Shown here one piece after another: positions 9,670 through 18,070 of a DNA stretch of 64,000 nt. The notes beneath the pieces were generated by a model. The model did no database searches. It had not been told where the DNA came from and saw nothing but the letters and a program-made list of their open reading frames with translations. Every line of letters starts with the position of its first letter. Position 1 is the first letter of the stretch. Source of the DNA: Neobacillus mesonae (GTDB lineage Bacteria; Bacillota; Bacilli; Bacillales; Cytobacillaceae); the NCBI RefSeq assembly GCF_023715155.1, contig NZ_JAMBNQ010000007.1:1-64000 (forward strand), read 5' to 3'. The translations under genes were made by a program, and so were the position numbers.

Positions 9670-9822
9670 ATTGCTTATGAGGACTTAAAGAGGAAAAAAA
9701 CGAACGATTTGTCCTCATGAAGAGATCATAAGAACATTAAACAGGAAAAAGGCGAGCCGGTTGTCCTCATAAAAGGATCAAGAGAACTCAAAGAGGAAAA
9801 AAACCGAGCGGGTTGTCCTCAG
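9670..9822. repeat. array B: three 52-nt units after pepA
   Basis: gtcctca recurs at 9711, 9763 and 9815, exactly 52 nt apart, each preceded by an (a)gaggaaaaaa(c)cga block. The first unit has paired arms gaggac/gtcctc. The sequence differs from array A but the period is identical. It starts about 15 nt after the pepA stop codon. Confidence 0.7.
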
Positions 9823-9931
9823 TAAACTAAAATATAAAAATCTGGCACTGGATATATAGCCCGCCCACTCCAAATGGCCCCTCCCCGCATATGAAATAGT
9901 ATAGGCAAATATAAAGGAGGTAAGGCCTTTT

Positions 9932-10168
9932 ATGCACCCTTATTATTATCGAAATGCATATCCGGTTGCTGATCAACGGTTTATTGGAGGCTGGGGATGG
10001 CCGCTGTTAGCGGTTGGCGGACTTGGCTTTTTAGGAGGATTAATAGGCGGTGGTATCGGGGGCGCTTGGGGAGCTTCTACTGTAATGCGCCCGCCATTTG
10101 GCTATGGCTATGGCTATCCAGGTTATGGAGGATATCCTGGCTTTGGTGGTTATCCTGGATATTACTAG
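9932..10168 (+). CDS. glycine/tyrosine-rich small protein
   Basis: Unrecognised 78-residue protein with a strong AAAGGAGGTAAGG ribosome-binding site. Residues 1-18 are Tyr/Arg-rich, residues 19-50 form a Gly-rich hydrophobic segment (GWGWPLLAVGGLGFLGGLIGGGIGGA is split by small residues only), and the tail is built of YPGYGG/YPGFGG repeats. Such Gly/Tyr-rich proteins in spore formers are often coat or surface proteins, but that is only an inference. A terminator follows at once. Confidence 0.65.
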   Translation: MHPYYYRNAYPVADQRFIGGWGWPLLAVGGLGFLGGLIGGGIGGAWGASTVMRPPFGYGYGYPGYGGYPGFGGYPGYY

Positions 10169-10173
10169 TAACG

Positions 10174-10198
10174 AAAAAACAGCTGCGGCTGTTTTTTC
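10174..10198 (+). terminator. terminator after the Gly/Tyr-rich gene
   Basis: AAAAACAGC-tgcg-GCTGTTTTTT hairpin. Confidence 0.8.
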
Positions 10199-10242
10199 TT
10201 TTTTAAAGGCTCTTTTCTAAAAGATTGTTGCTTTTTGCACCC

Positions 10243-10530
10243 CTTTTTAAGATTCGTTCAAAAAATAGAGGTAGAAATTCCCCTTATTTAGGAAATTGGA
10301 TGTTAATTAGCTGAAATAGACGGAGGAATTTCCCTTATTTGATTTTAAACTGCTAAAATCGGGTGCTTTTCATTGAATAACGGAAAAAACTCCGCTTATT
10401 TTTTACTATTTAAGCTCTTAATTTTGCAAATAACGGGAAAACTTCCGCTTATTTTTTACTTCCAAGGGGGCTATCCTGTAATCCAGCTTTTTCGCAGAGT
10501 CCGCTTATTCCTAAATAGAATAAACTTGGC
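10243..10530. repeat. array G: degenerate repeats of about 52 nt
   Basis: (cc)(c/g)cttatt recurs at 10283, 10334, 10395, 10448 and 10504 (spacings 51, 61, 53, 56), each preceded by a (c)gga(a)aa(a)ctc/ttcc block. It is a worn array of the same general period as arrays A-D. No gene is seen from 10169 to 10630. Confidence 0.5.
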
Positions 10531-10630
10531 ATAACAACATAGTTTACGAAAACAGCCTTTTTAAAAGAGGAAAATAAGAATGTAAAAAAGAATAGTTGTA
10601 ATGAAACTATTTAATATCGGAGGAAGAAAC

Positions 10631-11008
10631 ATGATAGAAAACACATTAATCGCAGCTCTAGGAATTGAACTAACACATGTAGGAGAGGGAAAGGTTATTG
10701 CCACAATGCCGGTTGATGAAAGAACGCGCCAGCCGTTTGGAATCCTTCATGGAGGTGCATCGGTTGCATTGGCAGAGACGGTTGCTAGTCTTGGTGCCTA
10801 TGAACTGGTGGACAAGGAAACGCAGGGGGTTGCTGGTCTTGAAATCAATGCCAATCATGTCCGTCCGAAAGCGGAAGGGGTTGTCACGGCTGTAGGAACA
10901 GTGCTTCACCGCGGCAGAACAACACAGGTATGGGATATCAAAATAACAGATGAACAGGACCGTCTAATCTGTGTCTCTAGATGTACAATGGCTGTTATTA
11001 ATAAATAA
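10631..11008 (+). CDS. yuxO: YuxO/PaaI-type hotdog thioesterase
   Basis: Acyl-CoA thioesterase of the hotdog fold, 125 residues from ATG 10631 behind CGGAGGA. An upstream ATG at 10601 precedes that site and is not used. The family motif FGILHGGASVALAETVAS (about residues 36-53) carries the catalytic Glu and the HGG turn. YuxO and its relative MenI hydrolyse 1,4-dihydroxy-2-naphthoyl-CoA in menaquinone synthesis; other aromatic acyl-CoAs are possible. It lies upstream of kapD, separated by a structured repeat and a terminator. Confidence 0.8.
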   Translation: MIENTLIAALGIELTHVGEGKVIATMPVDERTRQPFGILHGGASVALAETVASLGAYELVDKETQGVAGLEINANHVRPKAEGVVTAVGTVLHRGRTTQVWDIKITDEQDRLICVSRCTMAVINK

Positions 11009-11160
11009 AGTGAAACTTCAATAAGTTGGGGTTTTCCCAACCCCCGCTGATTGTTAGTTGAACCATTCGGGTATTTACGGGAAGTTATCCCCCGCTTATA
11101 CTTCCTGCTTGTGCTTTGTCTTGTAGCGGGGGTCTTACTGCCCGTAAATGCAGAATAAAA
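11007..11160 (+). repeat. dispersed structured repeat, copy 1
   Basis: About 150 nt starting aagtgaaacttc. It shares with 30890-31050 the order: start block, hairpin, gttagttgaacca(t/a)tcgg, ttta-c-gg, gtt(a/g)atccccc, a G-rich block, and an aataaa end. Internal pairs in this copy include tttacggg with cccgtaaa and atcccccgct with agcggggg. This suggests an RNA-structured or MITE-like element. It abuts the yuxO stop. Confidence 0.6.
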
Positions 11161-11170
11161 ATAAATAAAA

Positions 11171-11207
11171 CGAAAAAATGGAGGCTCCCCCGGCCTCCAT
11201 TTTTTCG
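11171..11207. terminator. strong bidirectional terminator before kapD
   Basis: Perfect arms CGAAAAAATGGAGG and CCTCCATTTTTTCG around a 9-nt loop. Confidence 0.85.
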
Positions 11208-11353
11208 TTCCATTGTAGAAAAATTTAAAAAAATCACTCTTGAAATCTGTTATAATAAAAGAAATAAAAAAATAGCAAAAAGCACAGTTTTTTGTACATG
11301 TTTCTCTATATAATGTACTAAACAATTTATGTAATAAATAGGGGGTGGAAATG

Positions 11354-11974
11354 ATGAGAAAACGGCAGTATTTGTTTATTGATTTTGAATTTTCAATGCC
11401 TGAGAGAAAGGTTCGAATGAAGGACTTTTATCCAGAAATTATTGAGGTGGGGGCTGTCTTGGTCGTGGATGAGCAGATCGTTGAACAGTTTTCCTCGTAT
11501 GTTACTCCTCTTAAATTCCCTAAACTATCTGAACGTTGTAAGTCATTCTTACATATTACACAGCAGCAAGTGGACTCTGGGCTGTCCTTTTATGATTTTA
11601 TCCGAAAACTGGAGGAATTTAATAAAAATCATTTAGAAACTACCATTGTTACTTGGGGAAATATGGATATGAAAGTGCTAAGGCATAATTGTCTTCATGC
11701 TGGGGTTAAATTTCCATTCCATGCCCATGAATTAGATCTTTCCATGGAATATAAACGTTTCTTTGGAGACCAAAATCAAACAGGTCTGTGGAAGGCTGTT
11801 CAGGAATATGGAAAGGAAGGGACAGGCCGGCATCATCGTGCACTTGATGATGCTTTGACTACCTACAATATATTCAAGCTCGTGGAAAAGGATAAACGTT
11901 ATTTAGAAAAACCGAAACCAACAACTATTGGAGACCGGGTGGATTTCTCCAAATTATTAAATGAATTTGCTTAA
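11354..11974 (+). CDS. kapD: KapD, DEDDh 3'-5' exonuclease family
   Basis: Exonuclease-fold protein of 206 residues, KapD family. The DEDDh motifs are visible: FIDFEFS (Asp and Glu, about residues 8-14), the central WGNMDMK block (about 99-105), and HHRALDDALTTY (about 155-166). In B. subtilis KapD inhibits the KinA pathway into sporulation; the nuclease substrate is unknown. The start is set at ATG 11354 behind TAGGGGGTGG. Convergent with kapB, with a strong terminator between them. Confidence 0.88.
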   Translation: MRKRQYLFIDFEFSMPERKVRMKDFYPEIIEVGAVLVVDEQIVEQFSSYVTPLKFPKLSERCKSFLHITQQQVDSGLSFYDFIRKLEEFNKNHLETTIVTWGNMDMKVLRHNCLHAGVKFPFHAHELDLSMEYKRFFGDQNQTGLWKAVQEYGKEGTGRHHRALDDALTTYNIFKLVEKDKRYLEKPKPTTIGDRVDFSKLLNEFA

Positions 11975-12007
11975 ATGGCCAAATCACTTAAAACGATTTG
12001 GCCATTT
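11973..12007. terminator. terminator after kapD
   Basis: Arms AAATGGCCAAATC and GATTTGGCCATTT form a perfect 13-bp stem. Confidence 0.85.
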
Positions 12008-12136
12008 ACTATTTTAAGATTTCTGGAATGGTCCTGCTTCCAATGGGCTCAAGGTCACAAGAGGGATCTGAAGAAGGGAAAAAACAGCCTTCTCACCAGC
12101 CTGTCTTGTGTTTAGTGACACCCTTGGCCCAAGCTA

Positions 12137-12517
12137 TTATTTAAAATAATCCTTTTCTAAAGATTCAATGGCCTGCAGACTTAATTTTGCCCAATCTGAT
12201 GGTTTTTCTTCAAGCTCCTGCTTCATTTTTTCAACAGCCTCTTTAAGTGACTCCTTGTAATGAGGGACTTCACCCTCAAAAGGTTTTACCATCTGCTTTG
12301 GAATATTGGTCTGCTCCCTAAAGGCGAGGGCACGGCGCTCATGGAAAATCAGGACATCCGCATCTTTCGGGCTGTGTAAGTCCCCTTGCATCGGATGCTT
12401 TAAAACCCCGAGTACTTTAACTAAATAATGCTGCGGGCGTATTTCAGTAATTTCTCCGATATATTTACCTGTCTTATAAATCCCTGTGACAATTGTACCA
12501 ATTTCTAGTTCTGCCAT
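12137..12517 (-). CDS. kapB: KapB, kinase-associated protein B
   Basis: Protein of 126 residues matching the KapB family (kinase-associated protein B), which in B. subtilis supports the KinB branch of the sporulation phosphorelay. The N-terminal GTIVTGIYKTGKYIGEI and the centre HPMQGDL..FHERRALAFREQTNIPK are the conserved blocks. Residues 85-125 are a charged helix. No lipobox or signal peptide is seen, although B. subtilis KapB has been described as a lipoprotein. kinB is not adjacent here, unlike in B. subtilis. Confidence 0.8.
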   Translation of the reverse strand: MAELEIGTIVTGIYKTGKYIGEITEIRPQHYLVKVLGVLKHPMQGDLHSPKDADVLIFHERRALAFREQTNIPKQMVKPFEGEVPHYKESLKEAVEKMKQELEEKPSDWAKLSLQAIESLEKDYFK

Positions 12518-12618
12518 ATCAAAACACTCCTAACCAGTGGTTTACTACTTCCATTTTAGTATGAAAACGTTAAAATGAAAAACATAGTGTAATAAAGTGA
12601 GATTTGGAGGAAAGATAT

Positions 12619-13359
12619 ATGAGGAAGAGCCTGTTAAATCTAGTTACTCTTTTCGTCATTGTTCTCGTGCTTTCCGCATGTGGGACAAGCAATAAAACCA
12701 AACCGGAAAATGGAACGAGTTCCGCATCCAAAACAGAGCAGAAAGAAGGAGATCAAAAAGTGGCAAATTCCGTTTATCCTCAAGCATCAAAAGAGGTAGC
12801 AGAGAACGAAAGACTGGTTGAAATGCAAACATCGATGGGGAATATTAAAATAAAGCTATTTCCGGAATATGCTCCAAAAGCTGTAGAAAACTTCGTCAAG
12901 CATGGTGAAGAAGGCTATTATGATGGTTTAATTTTTCACCGTGTCATTAAAGACTTTATGATCCAGGGCGGTGATCCAAATGGCAATGGAACCGGCGGCG
13001 AAAGTATTTGGGATACCCCATTTGAGGATGAGTTTTCAAATAATCTATTTAACTTAAGAGGGGCATTATCGATGGCGAACTCTGGCCCGAATACAAATGG
13101 CAGCCAGTTTTTCATCGTACAAAGCAGCAAGCTTGATCCATCCATGAAAGAGCAGATGGAAAAGGCAGGGTATCCAAAGGAAATGATTGATGTCTATGAT
13201 AAATATGGCGGCACACCATGGCTTGATCACCGCCACACCGTCTTTGGGCAAGTGATTGAAGGAATGGATGTTGTTGATAAAATCGCCAATACTCCAGTTG
13301 ACGCGAAAGACAAACCGAAAGAAGACGTCGTCATTCAGAAGATAAAAGTATTGAAATAA
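12619..13359 (+). CDS. secreted cyclophilin-type peptidyl-prolyl isomerase lipoprotein
   Basis: Predicted extracellular lipoprotein PPIase of 246 residues. The signal peptide (residues 1-20) ends in lipobox LSAC, so Cys would be lipid-modified and anchored to the outer face of the membrane. A Ser/Lys/Glu-rich linker (about 25-60) leads to a cyclophilin domain with [19 protein letters not shown] near 112-130 and [16 protein letters not shown] near 153-168. The active-site Arg and Gln residues are retained. ATG 12619 follows TTGGAGGAAAG. The likely role is folding of exported proteins. Confidence 0.9.
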   Translation: MRKSLLNLVTLFVIVLVLSACGTSNKTKPENGTSSASKTEQKEGDQKVANSVYPQASKEVAENERLVEMQTSMGNIKIKLFPEYAPKAVENFVKHGEEGYYDGLIFHRVIKDFMIQGGDPNGNGTGGESIWDTPFEDEFSNNLFNLRGALSMANSGPNTNGSQFFIVQSSKLDPSMKEQMEKAGYPKEMIDVYDKYGGTPWLDHRHTVFGQVIEGMDVVDKIANTPVDAKDKPKEDVVIQKIKVLK

Positions 13360-13436
13360 CCTGTCACTTGGAATGATTCCCTTTTTACTGATATAATGAC
13401 TCTTGATAAGGTCCTTTAAAGAGAGGAAGTAAAAAG

Positions 13437-13646
13437 ATGTTTCATTCGTTAGTATTGTCCTTGTTTTTATATTTTCCAGAGGATAAAAGAGAATATATTC
13501 CTGCCGCGATTACTTTTGGTATATTCCTGATAGGGGCAGTGATTGCAACATTTTTAATTATGAAACATTCCAAAAAGGAAGAAGAAAAAGCGAAGAAGTT
13601 TGAAGAACAAATTTTAAATAATCAATCAACAGATAAGAACAGTTAA
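13437..13646 (+). CDS. small single-pass membrane protein
   Basis: Unrecognised 69-residue protein. A short hydrophobic N-terminus (residues 1-13) is followed by a clear membrane helix at about 22-42 and a charged C-terminal tail rich in Lys and Glu. ATG follows GAGAGGAAG with good spacing, and a terminator follows directly. It sits alone between the cyclophilin and SOD lipoproteins. The layout suggests a type II or double-anchored small membrane protein of unknown role. Confidence 0.65.
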   Translation: MFHSLVLSLFLYFPEDKREYIPAAITFGIFLIGAVIATFLIMKHSKKEEEKAKKFEEQILNNQSTDKNS

Positions 13647-13667
13647 TTCCGGCTGTTCTTCTTTTTT
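13634..13667 (+). terminator. terminator overlapping the end of the small membrane gene
   Basis: AAGAACAG / CTGTTCTT hairpin followed by T-rich sequence. Confidence 0.8.
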
Positions 13668-13752
13668 ATTTTTACTGACTTCTTCATTCCGAATAAGTGT
13701 CCAGCCGTTTGCCTATACTAGAGACAAATTGTCGATTTTGGGGGTTGTATAC

Positions 13753-14301
13753 TTGAAGAAAATTTGGGCTATCATTCCGCTCCTTTTACTGACAGGCTGT
13801 ATGGAAAAGGATGTCACGAAAACAAATGTGAAGATGTATAATGCGGCTGGGGATTCGCTTGGCTCGATTGAACTGCAGGAACAGTCAGGGGGCGTAAAAC
13901 TGACCGGCAAAGTAAAAGGGCTGCCTCCGGGTGAACATGCGATTCATATTCATAACAAAGGGAAATGTAAGGCACCAGATTTTAAATCTGCGGGTGACCA
14001 CTTTAACCCGGAAAGTAAAGAACATGGCCTTCTCCATCCCAAAGGATCTCATGCAGGTGATTTGCCAAACTTAATTGTAGAAGATGATGGCTCTGTCAGC
14101 ATTGATTTGATGGCACCTAATGTCACACTATCAGATGGAAAAAAATCATTGTTTACAAAAGAAGGGACATCCATTGTCATTCACCAGGGGAAAGATGATG
14201 GGATGAGCCAGCCAGCCGGTAATTCCGGAAAACGCATTGCCTGCGGTGAAATTTCCACTGATAAAAAGAAACCAGGACAAAAGGAATCACAGGACGATTA
14301 A
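13753..14301 (+). CDS. sodC: Cu,Zn superoxide dismutase-like lipoprotein
   Basis: Predicted lipoprotein Cu,Zn-SOD of 182 residues from TTG 13753. The signal peptide ends in LLTGC. All classical metal ligands can be aligned by eye: HIH (Cu), HFNP His (bridging), EHG and HAGD (Zn His/His/Asp) and VIHQ (Cu). The disulfide pair (GKC, IACG) and active-site Arg (KRIACG) are also present. B. subtilis YojM is reported to lack some copper ligands, so this relative may be a working dismutase. The TTG start follows TTGGGGG; TTG 13729 lies upstream of that site. Confidence 0.85.
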   Translation: MKKIWAIIPLLLLTGCMEKDVTKTNVKMYNAAGDSLGSIELQEQSGGVKLTGKVKGLPPGEHAIHIHNKGKCKAPDFKSAGDHFNPESKEHGLLHPKGSHAGDLPNLIVEDDGSVSIDLMAPNVTLSDGKKSLFTKEGTSIVIHQGKDDGMSQPAGNSGKRIACGEISTDKKKPGQKESQDD

Positions 14302-14347
14302 GAGGGAAACAGAAATCACTTAAAAATTAAGCCGGTAATAGGTTAAT

Positions 14348-14385
14348 AAGGGCATTTTCCAACAAGGAAAAGTGCCCTTTTTTTC
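14348..14385 (+). terminator. terminator after sodC
   Basis: AAGGGCATTTTCC / GGAAAAGTGCCC hairpin followed by TTTTTTT. Confidence 0.85.
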
Positions 14386-14461
14386 TTTATATGGGTACAA
14401 ATCTATGCTTATCCGAAAAATTGTACATACACTACCATGAGAATAAATAGGAGGGATTTAC

Positions 14462-14797
14462 ATGGGAAAAAGACAATTTAACCCAATGTTTGGCCAGTTA
14501 ATGGGGCAAATGGGTTATCCGCAAATGGGCGGCTATCAAGGCTATCCACAAATGGGAGGATACCCGCAAATGGGAGGATACCCTCAAATGGGCGGCTATC
14601 CACAAATGGGAGGATATCCTCAATCAGGCGGTTTTCCTCATTATCCGCAGACTGCTGGCGGATACCAGCAATATCCACAAATGGGCGGCCATCAAGGCTT
14701 CCCAGGAATGATGGGCGGCACTCCACAAGGATATCCATCTCAAACGGCTTATCCGTATCATGGGCAGCGAAGCAAAGGAAAAAAGGATAAGAAATAA
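14462..14797 (+). CDS. GYPQMG-repeat protein, probable spore coat/surface protein
   Basis: Low-complexity protein of 111 residues made largely of GYPQMGG heptads (about residues 18-55), then a Gln/Gly/Tyr/Pro-rich stretch and a basic tail (RSKGKKDKK). The DNA repeats follow a 21-nt unit, so copy number may vary between strains. GYPQ-type repeats occur in Bacillus spore coat and crust proteins; this assignment is inferred from composition only. ATG follows AGGAGGGATTTAC. No signal peptide is present. Confidence 0.6.
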   Translation: MGKRQFNPMFGQLMGQMGYPQMGGYQGYPQMGGYPQMGGYPQMGGYPQMGGYPQSGGFPHYPQTAGGYQQYPQMGGHQGFPGMMGGTPQGYPSQTAYPYHGQRSKGKKDKK

Positions 14798-14814
14798 CCG
14801 GATTTTTTAAAGAA

Positions 14815-14848
14815 GGAACTTGTTCTGAGGGGACAGGTTTTTTCTTTG
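14815..14848 (+). terminator. weak terminator after the GYPQMG gene
   Basis: Imperfect hairpin AACTTGTTC / GGACAGGTT followed by T tract. Confidence 0.45.
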
Positions 14849-15033
14849 TCATTAATATTACTAGACTGCTGAATCAAAATATTATTTAAAATAGCCTGAT
14901 TCATGTAAAATGAGTAACGGATGAAAAGTGATTCAATAGCAGCAAGGGAAAGAGGAACATTACAAGGATGAATGCTTTTCATAAGGTGAATACTAAAATA
15001 AGCGAAAATAACACCACGAAAGGATGGTTCAGA

Positions 15034-16446
15034 TTGGGTAAACAACAAATAGGTGTGGTTGGTGTAGGAGTTATGGGAAGAAGCCTTGCACTGAACTTTG
15101 AAAGCAAGGGCTTTTCTGTTTCCATATACGACCTTTCTGAAGAAAAAGTAAACGAAATTTTAGAACATAATAAAGGAAAAAATATCGTTGGTTCGGCGAA
15201 TATTCAAGAATTCATCCAATCACTTGAAAGTCCGCGGAAAATATTATTAATGGTCAATGCGGGTGTCATCACTGATAAAGCCATTGAATCACTTCTTCCA
15301 TATTTAGAAAAAGGCGACATTCTCATCGATGGCGGCAATACATACTTCCAAGATACGATTCGCAGAAACAAAGAGCTTGCGGATAAAGGAATTCTGTTTA
15401 TCGGTGCAGGGGTATCCGGCGGTGAGGAAGGGGCATTAAAAGGCCCGGCCATTATGCCGAGCGGACAGAAAGAAGCTTATGATGCTGTTGGACCGTTACT
15501 TACTGCTATTTCTGCAAAAGTAAATGGAGAACCATGCTGTACATATATCGGCCCGGATGGAGCAGGACATTATGTGAAAATGGTTCATAATGGGATTGAA
15601 TATGGCGACATTCAGCTTATTTGTGAGTCCTACCATTTAATGAAATCACTGCTTGGTTTGTCCGTAAACGAACTGCATGAGGTATTTAAGGAATGGAATC
15701 AAGGGGAGCTTGACAGCTTTTTAATTGAAATTACGGCAGATATCTTCACAAAAATGGACCCTGAAACAGGCAATCCATTAGTCGAGATGATTCTTGACCG
15801 TGCGGGCCAAAAGGGTACCGGTAAATGGACAAGCCAAAATGCCCTTGATATTGGTGTACCATTAACCATGATTACCGAATCTGTTTTTTCCCGCTATCTG
15901 TCTGCTTTGAAAGACGAGCGTGTGAAAGCCAGCAAGGTATTAAAGGGGCCTAATCAGAACCAATTTAATGGTGATAAGAAAGAATTTATTGAGCAAATCC
16001 GCAAAACATTGTATTTCAGTAAGCTTATTTCCTATGCACAAGGTTTCTCCCAATATAAAGCAGCTTCCAAAGAATATAATTGGGATTTAAAACCAGGTGA
16101 GATTGCAAAAATCTTCCGCGGAGGCTGTATCATCCGTGCGGCATTCCTGCAAAATATCATGGATGCCTATGATCGCAATCCTGATTTGGATAATCTCCTC
16201 ATGGATTCTTATTTCCAATCTGTTACCGCAGATTATCAGGATGCAGCACGTGAAGTGGTGGCAATGGCTGTCAAAGCAGGAATTCCTGTTCCAGGCCTTT
16301 CAAGTGCCCTTGCATATTATGACAGCTATCGTACGGCAGTTCTTCCTGCCAATCTTCTGCAGGCACAAAGGGACTATTTCGGTGCCCATACTTACGAGCG
16401 GATTGATAAGGAAGGAACCTTCCATACAAACTGGCTTGAAAAATAA
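15034..16446 (+). CDS. gndA: 6-phosphogluconate dehydrogenase, decarboxylating
   Basis: NADP-dependent 6-phosphogluconate dehydrogenase of the oxidative pentose phosphate pathway, 470 residues, matching B. subtilis GndA in length. It has the Rossmann motif [10 protein letters not shown] (about residues 8-17), DGGNTY and GVSGGEEGA substrate-site blocks (about 103-108, 129-137), and the catalytic Lys/His region [14 protein letters not shown] (about 182-195). The start is TTG 15034 behind AAAGGATGG; this removes a 22-residue extension absent from relatives. A terminator follows. Confidence 0.93.
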   Translation: MGKQQIGVVGVGVMGRSLALNFESKGFSVSIYDLSEEKVNEILEHNKGKNIVGSANIQEFIQSLESPRKILLMVNAGVITDKAIESLLPYLEKGDILIDGGNTYFQDTIRRNKELADKGILFIGAGVSGGEEGALKGPAIMPSGQKEAYDAVGPLLTAISAKVNGEPCCTYIGPDGAGHYVKMVHNGIEYGDIQLICESYHLMKSLLGLSVNELHEVFKEWNQGELDSFLIEITADIFTKMDPETGNPLVEMILDRAGQKGTGKWTSQNALDIGVPLTMITESVFSRYLSALKDERVKASKVLKGPNQNQFNGDKKEFIEQIRKTLYFSKLISYAQGFSQYKAASKEYNWDLKPGEIAKIFRGGCIIRAAFLQNIMDAYDRNPDLDNLLMDSYFQSVTADYQDAAREVVAMAVKAGIPVPGLSSALAYYDSYRTAVLPANLLQAQRDYFGAHTYERIDKEGTFHTNWLEK

Positions 16447-16455
16447 TCCTAGGAT

Positions 16456-16490
16456 CCAGGCGTGGCATTGTTTTCACGTCTGGCTTTTTT
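16456..16490 (+). terminator. terminator after gndA
   Basis: CCAGGCGTG / CACGTCTGG hairpin followed by TTTTTT. Confidence 0.8.
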
Positions 16491-16545
16491 ATGTTTGGGC
16501 AGTTTTGTATAATGAAGAAATCAACAGCATAAAGGAGTGGTATGG

Positions 16546-16923
16546 ATGGGATTTTTAGATGGATTAATGGGAAATGCCTCTGAAGTGAATGTGACGGAGG
16601 TGCAAAATGATTTTGCAAAGGTTTTAGCACCAAATGAGCAAATCGAACGGGCCTATAAGTTGATTCGTGATCTATTTATCTTTACGAATAAACGTCTTAT
16701 CTTGGTGGATAAACAAGGGGTAACCGGCAAAAAGGTGGAGTACCATTCGATTCCATATAAAAGCATCACTCATTTCAGTATTGAGACTGCCGGCAATTTT
16801 GATTTGGATGCTGAATTAAAAATTTGGATTTCCGGCAGTGCACAGGCTCTCCAAAAGCAATTTAATAAAAACTTAAATATCTATGAGCTGCAAAGTGTAC
16901 TTGCCGAGTATGTTCTAAAATAG
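16546..16923 (+). CDS. bacterial PH-domain protein (YvbH/YozO-like)
   Basis: Small cytosolic protein of 125 residues forming a single bacterial pleckstrin-homology domain. Conserved features are the basic strand LIRDLFIFTNKRLILVDKQG (about residues 39-58) and the YKSITHFSIETAG block (about 71-83). These domains form rings and are thought to mediate protein-protein contact, but the target is unknown. The start is ATG 16546, 8 nt after AAAGGAG. It is followed 10 nt later by yugE, so the two are probably co-transcribed. Confidence 0.8.
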   Translation: MGFLDGLMGNASEVNVTEVQNDFAKVLAPNEQIERAYKLIRDLFIFTNKRLILVDKQGVTGKKVEYHSIPYKSITHFSIETAGNFDLDAELKIWISGSAQALQKQFNKNLNIYELQSVLAEYVLK

Positions 16924-16933
16924 GGCTATCGAT

Positions 16934-17197
16934 ATGAGGAAAGATATTCAAACAAACTTAAAGCTGGTTGATATCCTAACGGAATGGAACCCATTCGATT
17001 TAGAAAATGAAAGCTACGAAACAGAGATTGCCGATGTCATTCAAGCGGTTCATATCTATGATCATCCATTAACGTTAGCGAAAAAGATTCAAAACATATA
17101 CGAATTCTCTTTTGAAAAAGTAATCCCGCTTAAGAGCTGTATGGAAACAGCTGTGGCATTATTAAATGTAATGGAGAATGAAACCTGCTCTTTTTAA
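16934..17197 (+). CDS. yugE: YugE, DUF1871 family
   Basis: Small acidic helical protein of 87 residues matching the DUF1871/YugE family in length and in the block ILTEWNPFDL near residues 14-23. The function is unknown. It begins 10 nt after the PH-domain gene. In B. subtilis yugE also lies in this part of the chromosome, near kapB and yugI. No terminator follows directly; the next 400 bp hold degenerate repeats. Confidence 0.8.
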   Translation: MRKDIQTNLKLVDILTEWNPFDLENESYETEIADVIQAVHIYDHPLTLAKKIQNIYEFSFEKVIPLKSCMETAVALLNVMENETCSF

Positions 17198-17500
17198 TAA
17201 AAAGGTGTGTTAAACAAGGCTGTTGGTTCAGTCAGCAGGTACAAGCGGTTCTCAGATGGTTCTGGGAGCCTCTTTGGCGTTTAATGCCTTTTGGGGTTCC
17301 CCCCTGCTCTCCCGCAGGACAATAGCATCCTTGAATCCCTCGCGCACGAAGGAAGTGCGTCAGCATTTGCGAGGACACGGAAATAGCATCCTTGAATCGC
17401 CCGCGCACGAAGGAAATGCGTCAGGATTTATGAGGAGTCTTTGCCTTCCGCTCCAATCAACTGAGTTAATTCAATCAACAATCCCTCTAATACAGCAAAT
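17198..17500. repeat. degenerate repeats downstream of yugE
   Basis: aatagcatccttgaatc(c/g)c, then cgcgcacgaaggaa(g/a)tgcgtca, occur twice, at about 17321-17362 and 17382-17424 (61 nt apart). cttccgctccaatcaac at 17446 resembles intergenic repeats common in Bacillaceae. An open frame through the region (17223-17567) is composed of these repeats and lacks a ribosome-binding site, so no gene is called. Confidence 0.55.
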
Positions 17501-17506
17501 AAAAAA

Positions 17507-17533
17507 AGTGGACAAACCAATTGGTTGTCCACT
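17507..17533. terminator. large inverted repeat, probable bidirectional terminator
   Basis: AGTGGACAAACCAA pairs with TTGGTTGTCCACT (one bulged base), with A-rich sequence on both sides. Confidence 0.6.
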
Positions 17534-17599
17534 AAAAAAGGGGGGAATACTAGAAAGCTTATGGTAGTATATTTGCCAAAATTCCCCTGTCTTATACAT

Positions 17600-17627
17600 A
17601 AAAAAGCAGAAATTTCCGCTTTGTTTT
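17600..17627 (-). terminator. terminator of the XRE regulator gene
   Basis: AAAAAGC / GCTTTGTTTTTT hairpin directly after the stop on the minus strand. Confidence 0.6.
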
Positions 17628-17852
17628 TTAATTATTTGCTGGTTCACTGTTTTTCAATTTATCTAAAAGGTCTGATGCTGCGATATCTAGAACAGTAGAT
17701 AATTTTAAAATTGTCTGGGTACTTGGGATTTGTTCTCCTGATTCATATTTCTCAATTGTTTGTGTACCGACTCTGGCCTTCTGCGCCAATTCTTCCTGGG
17801 TCATTTTCCGCATTTCTCTAGCCATTTTAATTGTTTCACCAATCGTATTCAT
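17628..17852 (-). CDS. XRE-family helix-turn-helix regulator
   Basis: Short Cro/C1-type DNA-binding protein of 74 residues, essentially a single HTH domain: IGETIKMAREMRKMTQEELA (about residues 3-22) leading to VGTQTIEKYESGEQIPS (about 26-42). ATG 17852 is chosen because GAGAGGTG ends 7 nt upstream; the GTG at 17861 overlaps that site. It is divergent from yugI. The target is unknown. Such stand-alone domains in Bacillus often autoregulate or act as antirepressor partners. Confidence 0.8.
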   Translation of the reverse strand: MNTIGETIKMAREMRKMTQEELAQKARVGTQTIEKYESGEQIPSTQTILKLSTVLDIAASDLLDKLKNSEPANN

Positions 17853-18070
17853 ACTGTTCACCTCTCATTGAAATATAATTTCTCATTATAAGTTTATCAT
17901 GATATCAAATCGTTTTCTTATTCCTTATTTGAACATTATGTTACAATCTTCTGATATCAACTAATTTTTCTTCGCAAATTGGGTAAGCTTTTGTTTTAGT
18001 TCCATACTTGTGATATAATTTTATACTGCGTATATAAAGATATAAATAATATCGATTTAGGAGTGTTCTC

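Noticed and set aside
10906..11325. 139-codon ORF on the minus strand before kapD
   Set aside because: It crosses the yuxO 3' end, the structured repeat and a strong terminator; not plausible as a gene.
14478..14852. 124-codon ORF antisense to the GYPQMG gene
   Set aside because: It is the reverse reading of a coding repeat; the sense ORF has the better ribosome-binding site and composition.
16097..16633. ORFs overlapping the end of gndA on both strands
   Set aside because: Frame shadows of gndA and of the PH-domain gene.
17223..17567. 114-codon ORF after yugE
   Set aside because: No ribosome-binding site, and it consists of intergenic repeats and runs through a terminator-like palindrome.
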